Shown here: piece after piece, positions 8,239 through 17,088 of the stretch | How the letters are laid out: every line of letters begins with the position of its first letter | Position numbering within the stretch: position 1 is the first letter of the stretch | DNA from: JAEUOS01 sp965279115 | Lineage (GTDB): Bacteria > Pseudomonadota > Gammaproteobacteria > Burkholderiales > JAEUOS01 | Direction of reading: 5' to 3' | DNA length: 64,000 bases | Assembly: GCA_965279115.1 (NCBI GenBank) | Contig: OZ257137.1 | Span: forward strand, 5,022,001-5,086,000 | Notes under the pieces: model-generated | Databases searched by the model: none | What the model saw: the letters and a program-made list of their open reading frames with translations, nothing else | Told to the model about the DNA's origin: nothing | Made by a program: the position numbers and the translations under genes

Positions 8239-9048
8239 ATGATGACCGAACGCCAGCGCAAGTTTCGCGAAAAATACAAGGCCGACATCAGCCCGTATTA
8301 CAACGGTCTGGTGCATATCGCGGTGATGTATGGCGTGGGCATCACCGCCATCTGGTGGTCGGTCGGGCGCCTCACCAACGCCACCTGGGAATGGCTGCTG
8401 ATCCTGCCGGTATTCATCGTCGGCAACTTCTTCGAGTGGTTCATGCACCGCTACGTGATGCACAGGCTGGTTGACGTGTTCGCCCTGCGCGCGATTTATG
8501 ACCGCCATACCAGGCAGCACCATCAGTACTTCACCGACAACGATTCGACCATTGATACCACGCGCGAATTCCGCATCGTGTTCTTTCCGTGGCGCGTGCT
8601 GGCGGTGTTCGCCTCGATGGGCCTGGTGTTCGGCGGGATCGCCGGGTGGCTCATCAATCCGAATGCCGGCTACATCCTCTTCATCACCATGGTCGGGCAA
8701 TACCTGATCTACGAAACCTTCCACTACTGCTGCCATGTGCACGAAAACGCGTTCGTGGCCAACATGCCCTTCATCAATACCATCCGGCGCCACCATACCG
8801 CGCATCACAACCAGGGCATCATGATGAAGTACAACATGAACCTGACATTTCCGATCGCCGACTGGTTCATGGGCACCAGTGACGTCAAGCGCAGCCTCAT
8901 CGGCACGCTTTTCAACGGCTACAGCGACCGGCACGTACGCGAGGAACTCAAGCCGGTGATCGCGCGCTTCCGCCTCGAGTCGGCGCCGGTCACGCTCGAC
9001 GGCCCGGTGTTGACGCCTGACGAAGACCGGCGCCTCGCCGGGGCCTGA
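8239..9048 (+). CDS. Membrane fatty acid hydroxylase / sterol desaturase superfamily protein
   Basis: The protein (269 residues from the ATG at 8239, chosen because GAGGAG sits at 8224-8229) has several hydrophobic segments and the eight-plus histidine diiron signature: His70/His75 (HRYVMH), His90 with His94-95 (HTRQHH), His162/His166/His168 (HYCCHVH) and His185-186 with His189-190 (HHTAHH). This family uses O2 and a membrane diiron centre to hydroxylate or desaturate lipids, carotenoids or alkyl chains. The substrate is unknown. It is divergent from the GntR gene and followed after 129 bp by a TRAP binding-protein gene. Confidence 0.88.
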   Translation: MMTERQRKFREKYKADISPYYNGLVHIAVMYGVGITAIWWSVGRLTNATWEWLLILPVFIVGNFFEWFMHRYVMHRLVDVFALRAIYDRHTRQHHQYFTDNDSTIDTTREFRIVFFPWRVLAVFASMGLVFGGIAGWLINPNAGYILFITMVGQYLIYETFHYCCHVHENAFVANMPFINTIRRHHTAHHNQGIMMKYNMNLTFPIADWFMGTSDVKRSLIGTLFNGYSDRHVREELKPVIARFRLESAPVTLDGPVLTPDEDRRLAGA

Positions 9049-9177
9049 TCCCGCACCACTTTTATTTCCGGACGCCGCAGCCGGCAGCGAAACGCCGGAC
9101 CGGGTACGATTTGGTTCGCCCTCGGCACGGATTCGGGCCACCACAACTGTGAACTTGCAATCAAAGGAGAACGATTG

Positions 9178-10269
9178 ATGGAACGACGCAAATTCCTTAC
9201 CGGTGCCGCCCTCGGCGCCGGTGCGACACTGGCGGCACCCGCCGTCCACGCCCAGTCCCCCACGGTCAAGTGGCGCATGACGGCGAGCTTCCCCAAGACG
9301 CTCGACACCTGCTACGGCTCGACCGACGAGATGTGCCGGCGCATCGGTGAACTCACCGACGGCAAGTTCGAAATCAAGCTGTTCGGCCCCGGCGAAATCG
9401 TGCCCGGCCTGCAGGTGATGGATGCCGTTTCGAACGGTACGGTCGAGGCGGGCCAGGCGTTCTCGTCGTTCTATTTCGGCAAGGATCCCGCCCTGATCTT
9501 CGATGCGGGGCTGGCGTTCGGGCTTAATCCGCGCCAGCAGGCGGCATGGATGTACTACGGCGGTGGCCTGCAGATGGTGCGCGAGCAGTTCGCCAAGCAC
9601 AACTGCATTGCAATCCCGTGCGGCAACTTCGGCGTGCAGATGGGCGGCTGGTTCAGGAAGGAGATCAAGAGCGTTGCCGACCTGAAGGGCCTGAAGATGC
9701 GCATCGGCGGATTCGGCGGCCTGGCGCTGGCCAAGCTGGGCGTTGTGCCTCAGCAACTCGCCGCAGGTGACATATACCCGGCGCTCGAGCGCGGCACCAT
9801 CGACGCGGCCGAATTCGTCGGCCCCTACGACGACGAAAAGCTTGGCCTGTCCAAGGTGACCAAGTACTACTACTCGCCGGGCTGGTGGGAAGGCAGCGCG
9901 CAGATGACCGCGCTGGTCGGCGTCAAGGCATGGGAGGCCCTGCCCAAGGCCTATCAGGTGGCCTTTGAAACCGCCGCTACCGAGCAATGGGTGCGCATGC
10001 TCGCCAACTACGACTCCAAGAACCCGGCGGCGCTGAAGCGCCTGGTAGGCGGCGGCGCGCAGTTGCGCTGGTTCCCCAAGGACGTGATGGAAGCGGCCTA
10101 CAAGGTGACCAACGAGCTGCTCAATGAATACGCGCAGAAGAACGCTGACTTCGGCAAGATGTACGCCTCATGGTCCAAGTTCCGCGATGACCAATCGGCC
10201 TGGTGGCGCGTGGCCGACAACTTCCTCGACAACTACACCTTGCAGGCGCTGGCCCGCAAGAAGGCATAG
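9178..10269 (+). CDS. TRAP transporter substrate-binding protein (DctP family, Tat-exported)
   Basis: The 363-residue protein opens with a twin-arginine leader, MERRKFLTGAALGAG, cleaved probably near AVHAQ. The body has the DctP pattern (FGPGEIVPGLQVMDAVSNG, LKGLKMRIGG, ERGTIDAAEFVGPYDD) and the PGWWEGS segment typical of the TakP-like 2-oxoacid/lactate binding subgroup. It would deliver a carboxylate to a DctQM permease, absent from the window. AAAGGAG precedes the ATG at 9178 with 8-base spacing. It ends 21 bp before the convergent acrR-type gene. Confidence 0.92.
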   Translation: MERRKFLTGAALGAGATLAAPAVHAQSPTVKWRMTASFPKTLDTCYGSTDEMCRRIGELTDGKFEIKLFGPGEIVPGLQVMDAVSNGTVEAGQAFSSFYFGKDPALIFDAGLAFGLNPRQQAAWMYYGGGLQMVREQFAKHNCIAIPCGNFGVQMGGWFRKEIKSVADLKGLKMRIGGFGGLALAKLGVVPQQLAAGDIYPALERGTIDAAEFVGPYDDEKLGLSKVTKYYYSPGWWEGSAQMTALVGVKAWEALPKAYQVAFETAATEQWVRMLANYDSKNPAALKRLVGGGAQLRWFPKDVMEAAYKVTNELLNEYAQKNADFGKMYASWSKFRDDQSAWWRVADNFLDNYTLQALARKKA

Positions 10270-10290
10270 TCGAACGCGATGCCGCTGCCG

Positions 10291-10977
10291 TCAGGCAGCG
10301 GTGCCGGGCGCACGGTTTCCGACCGCGCGCCCGTTTTTTTTGCCCGTCGCCAAGGCCGATTGCGACGCGCCCAATCCGGCGAGGTAGGTGTCGACAATGC
10401 GTGCGCCGTCCGTCTTGAGCGAGTGGTATTGCGGGTCCAGCAGCCAGTTGTTGATGAGCCCGTCGATCAGCGCCGACAGACCGATCGCGGCCCGGCGCGG
10501 ATCCACATCGGCCGGCAGCAGCTTCGCCAGGACTGCGCGCGCGATGCCCAGCTCGATGCTGCCCAGGCATTGCTTGCGGCTTTCGATATGGCGCGTCTTG
10601 AGCGCCTCCATGTCGCCGACATACTCGCACTTGTGGCACATGATCTCGAATACCCGCTGGCATTGCGGGTCCGTGGCCGTGAGTTCCAGGACGTTGACGG
10701 CGCAACTGCGCACGAAGGCGAGCGGGTCGGCGATGGCGGCGTCACCCGCCTGGCGGGCCAGTTCTTCCATCGGCAGGGTGACGCGCGACATCATCGCGTC
10801 AAACAGCTCCGCCTTGTTGCGGAAGTGCCAATAGATCGCACCCCGCGTGACGCCGGCGGCATCCGCCAGGTCGGCGAGCGAGGTGCGTGCCACGCCGCGG
10901 TCGCTGAACAGGTGCTCTGCCGTGTCAAGGATGCGGGTGCGGGTTTCCTGGGCTTCTTCCTTGGTGCGCCGGACCAT
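10291..10977 (-). CDS. acrR: TetR-family efflux repressor, AcrR/TtgR type
   Basis: The protein of about 228 residues begins MVRRTKEEAQETRTRILDTA and carries the TetR helix-turn-helix TSLADLADAAGVTRGAIYWHF (about residues 33-53), followed by the TtgR/AcrR-like ligand domain (FEIMCHKCEYVGDM). The frame is open upstream, but the ATG at 10977 has GGGAGA before it and matches family starts. AcrR proteins repress the adjacent RND pump and are released by hydrophobic drugs. A 24-bp palindrome almost identical to the E. coli acrAB operator lies between the two transcripts. Confidence 0.93.
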   Translation of the reverse strand: MVRRTKEEAQETRTRILDTAEHLFSDRGVARTSLADLADAAGVTRGAIYWHFRNKAELFDAMMSRVTLPMEELARQAGDAAIADPLAFVRSCAVNVLELTATDPQCQRVFEIMCHKCEYVGDMEALKTRHIESRKQCLGSIELGIARAVLAKLLPADVDPRRAAIGLSALIDGLINNWLLDPQYHSLKTDGARIVDTYLAGLGASQSALATGKKNGRAVGNRAPGTAA

Positions 10978-11048
10978 GATCGTCGTCTCCCGTTTTGTTT
11001 CGGGTTGCGGCAGAAGCCGCGTACATAACCCTGTTTGGAACGTGAGTT

Positions 11049-11072
11049 TACATACATTCACGAATGTATGTA
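11049..11072. promoter_or_regulatory. AcrR operator: perfect 24-bp palindrome in the pump promoter
   Basis: Two 11-base arms, TACATACATTC and GAATGTATGTA, flank a 2-base centre at 11060-11061. From memory this is the same sequence as the E. coli AcrR site except for two or three central bases. A rightward promoter can be drawn with TTTACA at 11047-11052 and TAATAT at 11071-11076 (18-base spacer), so the operator fills the spacer. Binding here would silence the pump and probably the repressor gene. Confidence 0.85.
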
Positions 11073-11138
11073 ATATACGCGGTCCGCGCCACAAGCGCCA
11101 ATCCGCCATCCCCCCATCCTTACCCCAGGATCGCCATC

Positions 11139-12392
11139 ATGCCGGCTCTCAACCCGTTCGCATCCTCCCGCTACCTGGTTTTGCTTGCTTCTGCGACTCT
11201 TGTTGCCTGTGGCCAGCCTGCGGGCGGTCCGCCGGGTGGATATCCGCCAGCCCCGGTATCGGTGATGACCGTGCAGCCCGCGGACTTGCCGGTGGAATAC
11301 GAGTATGTCGGCCAGACCGCCGGTTCGCGCGAAGTGGAAATCCGCGCTCGCGTCACCGGGATCCTGATGAAGCGAAACTACGTCGAAGGCGCGCAGGTGA
11401 AGGCGGGACAATCGCTGTTCACGCTTGACCCCGCGCCCTACCTGACTGCCGCCGCCAAGGCCGAAGCCGATCTCGCAAGCGCCGAGGCACGCCTGGCGCA
11501 GTCCCAGCGGCAAGCGGTGCGCCTGAAGCCGCTGATCGAGGCGAAGGCAGTCAGTCAGAAGGACTATGACGATGCCGTTTCCGGCGAACAGGTCGCGCGT
11601 GCCGACATGAAGGGCGCACAGGCGCGCCTGAACGAGGCGCAACTCAACCTGCGTTATGCGCGGGTAGAGTCGCCTCTCAGCGGCCTGGCCAGCCGCTCGC
11701 TCAAGAGCGAGGGCGCCCTGGTATCGGGCCCCGATGTCCTTCTGACCATCGTTTCGCAGGTCAATCCCATCTTCATCAATTTCGGTATTCCCGACAATGA
11801 CCAGGCCAAGCTGCGCAAGGACATCGAGAGCGGCGCCCTGACGCTGCCCGCGGGCGGCAAGTTCGAAGTGCAAGTGCGCCTGGGGGACGGTTCGGCCTTC
11901 GGCAAGACCGGCAAGCTCGATTTCTCGGACGTTCGCATCAATCCCGCCACCGGCATGAGCGATGCGCGCGCGGAGTTGCCCAACCCGGATACGCTGCTTC
12001 GGCCCGGCCAGTTCGTCAAGGTGCGCCTGACCGGCGCGGTGCGCAAGGGCGCGGTAAAGGTGCCGCAGCGCGCAGTGCTCGAAGGGCCTGCCGGAAAGTT
12101 CGTCTACGTGGTGTCGGCGGGCGACAAGGGAGGGGAGAAGGCCGATGCGCGACCGGTCGATGTGGGTGAATGGGCCGGCGATGCCTGGGTGATCCGTTCC
12201 GGACTCAAGGCGGGAGATCGCGTGATCACCGATGGCGTTATGAAGATCGGCCCGGGCGCGCCGGTGTCGGTGGCGGCGCCCGGCAGCGCGCCGCCCGGAG
12301 GGCCCGCGAGTTCAGGCAAGGACGCCGCGAAGGACGCACAGAAGCCGGAAGCGGCGAAGCCCGCCGAATCCAAACCGGCCGAAAAGAAGTAG
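11139..12392 (+). CDS. acrA: RND efflux periplasmic adaptor (AcrA/TtgA family lipoprotein)
   Basis: The 417-residue protein from the ATG at 11139 has a lipoprotein leader with lipobox LVAC (Cys24), then the membrane-fusion layout: a beta-barrel start (EYVGQTAGSREVEIRARVTG), lipoyl half-motif (YVEGAQVKAGQSLFTLD), a long helical hairpin (about residues 105-170) and the C-terminal barrel and membrane-proximal domains. The tail is a low-complexity Ala/Pro/Lys extension after about residue 375. It bridges the inner-membrane pump and the outer-membrane channel encoded next. The acrB start is 9 bp downstream. Confidence 0.95.
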   Translation: MPALNPFASSRYLVLLASATLVACGQPAGGPPGGYPPAPVSVMTVQPADLPVEYEYVGQTAGSREVEIRARVTGILMKRNYVEGAQVKAGQSLFTLDPAPYLTAAAKAEADLASAEARLAQSQRQAVRLKPLIEAKAVSQKDYDDAVSGEQVARADMKGAQARLNEAQLNLRYARVESPLSGLASRSLKSEGALVSGPDVLLTIVSQVNPIFINFGIPDNDQAKLRKDIESGALTLPAGGKFEVQVRLGDGSAFGKTGKLDFSDVRINPATGMSDARAELPNPDTLLRPGQFVKVRLTGAVRKGAVKVPQRAVLEGPAGKFVYVVSAGDKGGEKADARPVDVGEWAGDAWVIRSGLKAGDRVITDGVMKIGPGAPVSVAAPGSAPPGGPASSGKDAAKDAQKPEAAKPAESKPAEKK

Positions 12393-12401
12393 GGGGCCGG
12401 C

Positions 12402-15400
12402 ATGTTCTCCCGCTTCTTCATAGACCGCCCGATCTTCGCGGCGGTGTTGTCGATCTTCATCGTCCTGGCGGGCCTGGCGGCGGTGCGCGCGCTGCCGATC
12501 GCCCAGTATCCGGAAATCGCGCCGCCGGTGGTCACCGTGCAGGCGGTCTATCCCGGCGCCTCCGCCGACGTGCTCGAACAGACCGTGGCCGCGCCGCTGG
12601 AGAACCAGATCACCGGCGTCGAGAAGATGATCTTCATGAGCTCCACCTCGGCCTCCAATGGCGTGGTGCAGATCCAGGTCACCTTCGATATCGGCACCGA
12701 CGTCGACCAGGCGGCGCTCAACGTCAACAATCGTGTCAAGCAGGTCGAGGCCCGTCTGCCGGCCGAAGTGCGCCGCCAGGGCGTCACGGTGGTGAAGGGG
12801 TCCTCGTCGTTCCTGCAGGTGCTGTCCTTCTACTCGCCGGACGGCACGCATGACGACCTGTTCACCAGCAACTACGTCACCCTGAACGTGCTCGACGCGA
12901 TCAAGCGCGTGCCCGGTACCACCAACGTGCAGATCTTCGGCGCCAAGGACTACGCCATGCGTATCTGGGTACGCCTGGACAAGCTGGCCCAACTGAAGCT
13001 TTCCACGGCCGACCTCAGCCGCGCGATCAACGAGCAGAACGCCCAGTTCGCCGCCGGCAAGATCGGACAGGCGCCCACCGGCACGCCGCAGGAACTGGTC
13101 TATACGGTCACCACCAAGGGCCGCCTGTCGGAGCCGCGCGAGTTCGAGGAGATCATCGTGCGCGCCAATCCGGATGGCACCACGGTTCGCCTCGGCGACG
13201 TCGCCCGCGTGGAACTCGGCAGCAAGGACTACGACTTCATCGGCCGTACCAACAACAAGCCTTCCACCCTGATCGGCGTGTTCCTGCAGCCGGGCGCCAA
13301 CGCGCTCGATGTGGCCACCGATGTGAAGAAGGCCGTGTCCGGTCTGTCGGAACGTTTCCCCCCCGGCCTGACCTATTCGATCCCCTACGACACCACGCGC
13401 TTTGTCGAGGTCTCGATCCGCGAGGTGGTCAAGACCCTCGCCGAAGCCATGCTGCTGGTGATCCTCGTGGTCTACCTGTTCCTGCAGAACTGGCGCGCCA
13501 CGCTGATCCCCATCATTGCCGTGCCGGTTTCCCTGATCGGCACCTTCGCAGGGCTCCTGCTGCTCGGGTATTCGATCAACACCCTGACCTTGTTCGGCAT
13601 GGTGCTGGCGATCGGTATCGTGGTCGATGATGCCATCGTCGTGCTGGAGAACGTCGAGCGCATCATGCACGAAGAGCACAAGTCGGCGCGCGAGGCGGCC
13701 ATCAAGGCGATGACTGAGGTCACCGGCCCGGTGATCGCCATCGTGCTCACGCTGTGCGCGGTGTTCGTGCCGATCGCCTTCCTGGGCGGCCTCACCGGTG
13801 AATTGTTCCGCCAGTTCGCCATCACCATCTCGATCGCGGTGGTGATATCCGGCATCGTCGCGCTTACCCTCACGCCGGCCCTGTGCGTGCTGATCCTGAA
13901 GCGTGGAGAGCACAAGCCCGCGCGCTTCTTCGTGTGGTTCAACGACTGGTTTGGCCGCATTACCAACCACTACGCCGACAGCGTGATCTGGATGATCCGG
14001 CGCGGGCTGGTCGGCATCGTTCTGGTGGTGGGCATGTGGGGCATTACCGGGTTCCTGTGGAAGCACACGCCCGGCAGCCTGGTGCCGGACGAAGACCAGG
14101 GCTACTACATCGCCGCGGTGATCCTGCCGGACGGCGCGTCGCTCGCACGCACCGATGCGATCGTGCGCCAGGTCACCGACATCATCAAGTCCAACCCCGC
14201 CAATCGCGACGTGATCGCCTTCACCGGTTTCGACTTCCTCGGCGGCGGCTACCGCAACAACGCCGCGACCATTTTCGTCACCCAGACGCACTGGGACGAG
14301 CGCACAGTGGGTACCAAGCAACTGGTGGGCGAGTTTTTCATGAAGACCGGGGGCATCAAGGAAGGACTGGTGCTCGCCTTCGCACCGCCGCCGATCTTCG
14401 GCCTGGGCAATGCGGGCGGCTTCGAGCTGTACCTGCAGAACCGCGGCGAGGGCGGCGCCAAGCGGCTCGACGAGGTCAAGCAGCAGTTCCTGGCGCGTGC
14501 CGCGAAGGAACCGCAGCTGGGCATGATCAACACCTTCTGGCGCCCCAACACGCCGCAGCTGTATGTCGATGTCGACCGGGTCAAAGCCAAGGCGTTGGGT
14601 GTGCCGGTGGATGGCCTGTTCGACAGCCTGGCCGCTTCGATGGGCAGCTACTACGTCAACGACTTCAACAAGTTCGGTCGTACCTGGCAGGTGCTGATGT
14701 CGGCCGAGCCGCGTTTTCGCAAGTCGCCCGGCGACATCGGCAGCGCGTGGGTACGCTCATCGTCGGGGCCAAATGCGGGCGAGATGATTCCGCTGGCCTC
14801 ATTGGCCACCGTGAAATTCTCGTCGGGCCCCGAGACCATGGACCGGTTCAACAACCTGCCGGCGGTCAAGCTGTTCGGCTCCGGTGCCCCGGGTGTGAGT
14901 TCCGGGCAGGCCATTGCCGCGGTCGAGCGTGTCGCCAAGGAGGTGTTGCCGCCGGACTTCAGCTACGACTGGGGCGGCGCTTCGTTCCAGGAAAAGCGCT
15001 CCACCGGCACTGCGGGTCTTGCCATCGGCATGGCGGTGGTGATGGTGTTCCTGATCCTCGCCGCCCAGTACGAAAAGTGGTCCCTCCCGCTCTCGGTGAT
15101 GCTGGCCCTGCCATTCGGCATGTTCGGCGCACTGGCGGCGGTGTGGCTGCGCGGCATGAACAATGACGTGTATTTCCAGATCGGCCTGGTGACCCTGCTG
15201 GGGCTGGCGGCCAAGAACGCCATCCTGATCGTCGAATACGCGGTACTCAAGCACCATGAGGGCTTGTCAACGGCGGCTGCCGCCGCGGAGGCGGCAAGGC
15301 TGCGCTTCCGTCCCATCCTGATGACCTCGCTGGCCTTCATCCTCGGCGTGTTGCCGCTGGCCATTTCGTCCGGTGCCGGGGCTGGAGCGCGCCAGTCGGT

Positions 15401-15623
15401 GGGTACCGGTGTCATGGGTGGCATGCTCGCCGCGACCTTCCTGGCGATCTTCTTCATCCCCTTCTTTTTCAAGCTGATCGTCGACAGGAGCTGGCGCGAG
15501 AAACGCAGTGCTGCCGAGATACGTGCCGAGGCGTCCCATGCGAGGGAGCTGGCCTTGTCGTCTGTCGAGGTGCCGCACCATGTGCCGCGCGGCACCGGAC
15601 CGGAGGGGCAAGCTCATGTTTAG
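12402..15623 (+). CDS. acrB: RND multidrug efflux permease (AcrB/TtgB, HAE1 family)
   Basis: The 1073-residue length and the opening MFSRFFIDRPIFAAVLSIFI are diagnostic of HAE1 pumps. The proton-relay aspartates are present in TM4 (AIGIVVDDAIVVLENVER) and the essential lysine in TM10 (GLAAKNAILIVEYA). Two large periplasmic loops follow TM1 and TM7. It exports hydrophobic drugs and solvents as a trimer with the adaptor and channel encoded on either side. The C-terminal tail overlaps the channel gene by 8 bp, indicating translational coupling. Confidence 0.97.
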   Translation: MFSRFFIDRPIFAAVLSIFIVLAGLAAVRALPIAQYPEIAPPVVTVQAVYPGASADVLEQTVAAPLENQITGVEKMIFMSSTSASNGVVQIQVTFDIGTDVDQAALNVNNRVKQVEARLPAEVRRQGVTVVKGSSSFLQVLSFYSPDGTHDDLFTSNYVTLNVLDAIKRVPGTTNVQIFGAKDYAMRIWVRLDKLAQLKLSTADLSRAINEQNAQFAAGKIGQAPTGTPQELVYTVTTKGRLSEPREFEEIIVRANPDGTTVRLGDVARVELGSKDYDFIGRTNNKPSTLIGVFLQPGANALDVATDVKKAVSGLSERFPPGLTYSIPYDTTRFVEVSIREVVKTLAEAMLLVILVVYLFLQNWRATLIPIIAVPVSLIGTFAGLLLLGYSINTLTLFGMVLAIGIVVDDAIVVLENVERIMHEEHKSAREAAIKAMTEVTGPVIAIVLTLCAVFVPIAFLGGLTGELFRQFAITISIAVVISGIVALTLTPALCVLILKRGEHKPARFFVWFNDWFGRITNHYADSVIWMIRRGLVGIVLVVGMWGITGFLWKHTPGSLVPDEDQGYYIAAVILPDGASLARTDAIVRQVTDIIKSNPANRDVIAFTGFDFLGGGYRNNAATIFVTQTHWDERTVGTKQLVGEFFMKTGGIKEGLVLAFAPPPIFGLGNAGGFELYLQNRGEGGAKRLDEVKQQFLARAAKEPQLGMINTFWRPNTPQLYVDVDRVKAKALGVPVDGLFDSLAASMGSYYVNDFNKFGRTWQVLMSAEPRFRKSPGDIGSAWVRSSSGPNAGEMIPLASLATVKFSSGPETMDRFNNLPAVKLFGSGAPGVSSGQAIAAVERVAKEVLPPDFSYDWGGASFQEKRSTGTAGLAIGMAVVMVFLILAAQYEKWSLPLSVMLALPFGMFGALAAVWLRGMNNDVYFQIGLVTLLGLAAKNAILIVEYAVLKHHEGLSTAAAAAEAARLRFRPILMTSLAFILGVLPLAISSGAGAGARQSVGTGVMGGMLAATFLAIFFIPFFFKLIVDRSWREKRSAAEIRAEASHARELALSSVEVPHHVPRGTGPEGQAHV

Positions 15624-17034
15624 GCGAATCCTCGTGGCCGGCCTTGCATTCGCTGCCGCGGCCTGCACCACCACCGGACCGGACTACAAGCGTCCGGAAA
15701 TGGAGTTGCCTGCAGCCTGGGGAACAGCACCAGGTGGCGCGGTGGCGACGCCGGAAAAATGGTGGACCATCTTTCGCGATGACACACTTTCGACCCTGGT
15801 CGATACGGCACTGTCGGCCAATCGGGACCTGGTGGCCGCGGCGGCGCGCATCGATGCGTCCCGCGCCGGCGTGCGCGTGGCCGACGCGGATCGCTATCCG
15901 GCAGTCGGTGCGGGCGTCACGCGCTCGCGCACCCGCAGCACCCAGCGCGGCGCCGTGCCGCTGTTTCCCGGCATGCCCGTCGAATCCAACACCACGCGCG
16001 CAACCTTGTCTGCTTCCTACGAGACCGATTTCTGGGGCAAGTATGCGCGGGCCAGCGAGGCGGCACGTGCCGAGCTGGCGGGTAGCCAGGCCGGCCGTGA
16101 CGCGATCCTGCTGACCCTGACCACCGATGTCGCCAAGGCGTATTTCTCGATCACCGCCCTGGATGCGCAGGAGCAGGTTGCACGGCGCACCCTGGCCACG
16201 CGCGACCAGCTGGTGGAGTTGCAGAAGAAGCGCTTCGAGGCGGGCGTGGCTTCCGAGTTCGAGTTGCGCCAGGTCGAGGCCGAACGCGATAACGCGCAGG
16301 CGTCGCTGACTGCCATTGTTCGGGAACGCGAGACCGACGATGCGCGCCTCATGGTATTGCTGGGACGCAGTCCGCGCGAGGTGTGGGAGAAGAAGGCCGT
16401 CGCGGCCTCCGGCGGTGCACCGGCGATTGCCGCGGCGGTCGTGGTTCCCGAGGGCCTGCCGTCACAGTTGCTGGAACGCCGCCCCGACATCCGCGAGGCC
16501 GAACAGCGCCTGATTGCGGCCAACGCGCGCATCGGCGCCGCGCGCGCGGCCTATTTTCCGGTCATCGGGCTGACCGGCTACATGGGTAGTGAAAGCGCCT
16601 CGCTGTCCAACCTGTTCAGTGGCCCGGCGCTGATCTGGCAGTTCGCCGCCAGCTTGACCGCGCCGATCTGGAATGCGGGCCGCCTGGATGCGCAGGTGGA
16701 GGTGGTCAGCGCGCGACAAAGGGAGGCCCTGGCCAATTACGAGAAGGCGGTGCAAAGCGCGTTTGCGGACGTACGTGTGGCCATTGCCGCGCATGAGGCG
16801 GCGCGGGAAACGATGCAGACCCAGGCCCGTCGCAGCGCCGCGCTGGCACAGGCCCTCAAGCTGGCGCGGCTGCGTTATGACAACGGGGTCTCCAGCCTGA
16901 TCGATGTGCTTGATGCCGAGCGCAACCTGCTCGCGGCGGAGCTGGCGCGCGTGGACGCCATCGGCGCGCAACGCAGTGCCGTGGCCGACCTGGTCAAGGC
17001 CTTGGGCGGAGGCTGGAAGTCGGCTGGCGGGTAA
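15616..17034 (+). CDS. oprM: Outer-membrane efflux channel lipoprotein (OprM/TtgC, NodT family)
   Basis: The 472-residue protein starts at ATG 15616, with GGAGGGG just upstream, inside the end of acrB. The leader MFRRILVAGLAFAAAAC gives a lipidated Cys17, followed by the NodT opening GPDYKRPEMELPAAW. Two OEP repeats with heptad-like coiled coils follow (first around AETDFWGKYARASEAARAEL-like positions, second around residues 300-460, LPSQLLERRPDIREAEQRL). This is the TolC-like trimeric exit duct of the AcrAB-type pump. It completes the operon. Confidence 0.95.
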   Translation: MFRRILVAGLAFAAAACTTTGPDYKRPEMELPAAWGTAPGGAVATPEKWWTIFRDDTLSTLVDTALSANRDLVAAAARIDASRAGVRVADADRYPAVGAGVTRSRTRSTQRGAVPLFPGMPVESNTTRATLSASYETDFWGKYARASEAARAELAGSQAGRDAILLTLTTDVAKAYFSITALDAQEQVARRTLATRDQLVELQKKRFEAGVASEFELRQVEAERDNAQASLTAIVRERETDDARLMVLLGRSPREVWEKKAVAASGGAPAIAAAVVVPEGLPSQLLERRPDIREAEQRLIAANARIGAARAAYFPVIGLTGYMGSESASLSNLFSGPALIWQFAASLTAPIWNAGRLDAQVEVVSARQREALANYEKAVQSAFADVRVAIAAHEAARETMQTQARRSAALAQALKLARLRYDNGVSSLIDVLDAERNLLAAELARVDAIGAQRSAVADLVKALGGGWKSAGG

Positions 17035-17088
17035 GGAGGCGCTTGCAGGCAGCGTCGGCGGGCCGGCCGGCGTGCGTTGGCCGGGCCA

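Noticed and set aside
8185..9987. 600-residue minus-strand frame over the hydroxylase and TRAP genes
   Set aside because: No start-like context or motif, and both sense genes have Shine-Dalgarno sequences and family features.
10282..10301. 8-bp hairpin (CCGCTGCC / GGCAGCGG) between the TRAP and acrR genes as a terminator
   Set aside because: No T run follows on either strand, and it overlaps the acrR stop; too weak to call.
12312..14321. 669-residue minus-strand frame inside acrA/acrB
   Set aside because: Antisense to the AcrB pump, whose motifs are complete; the frame product is Asp/His/Gly-rich low complexity.
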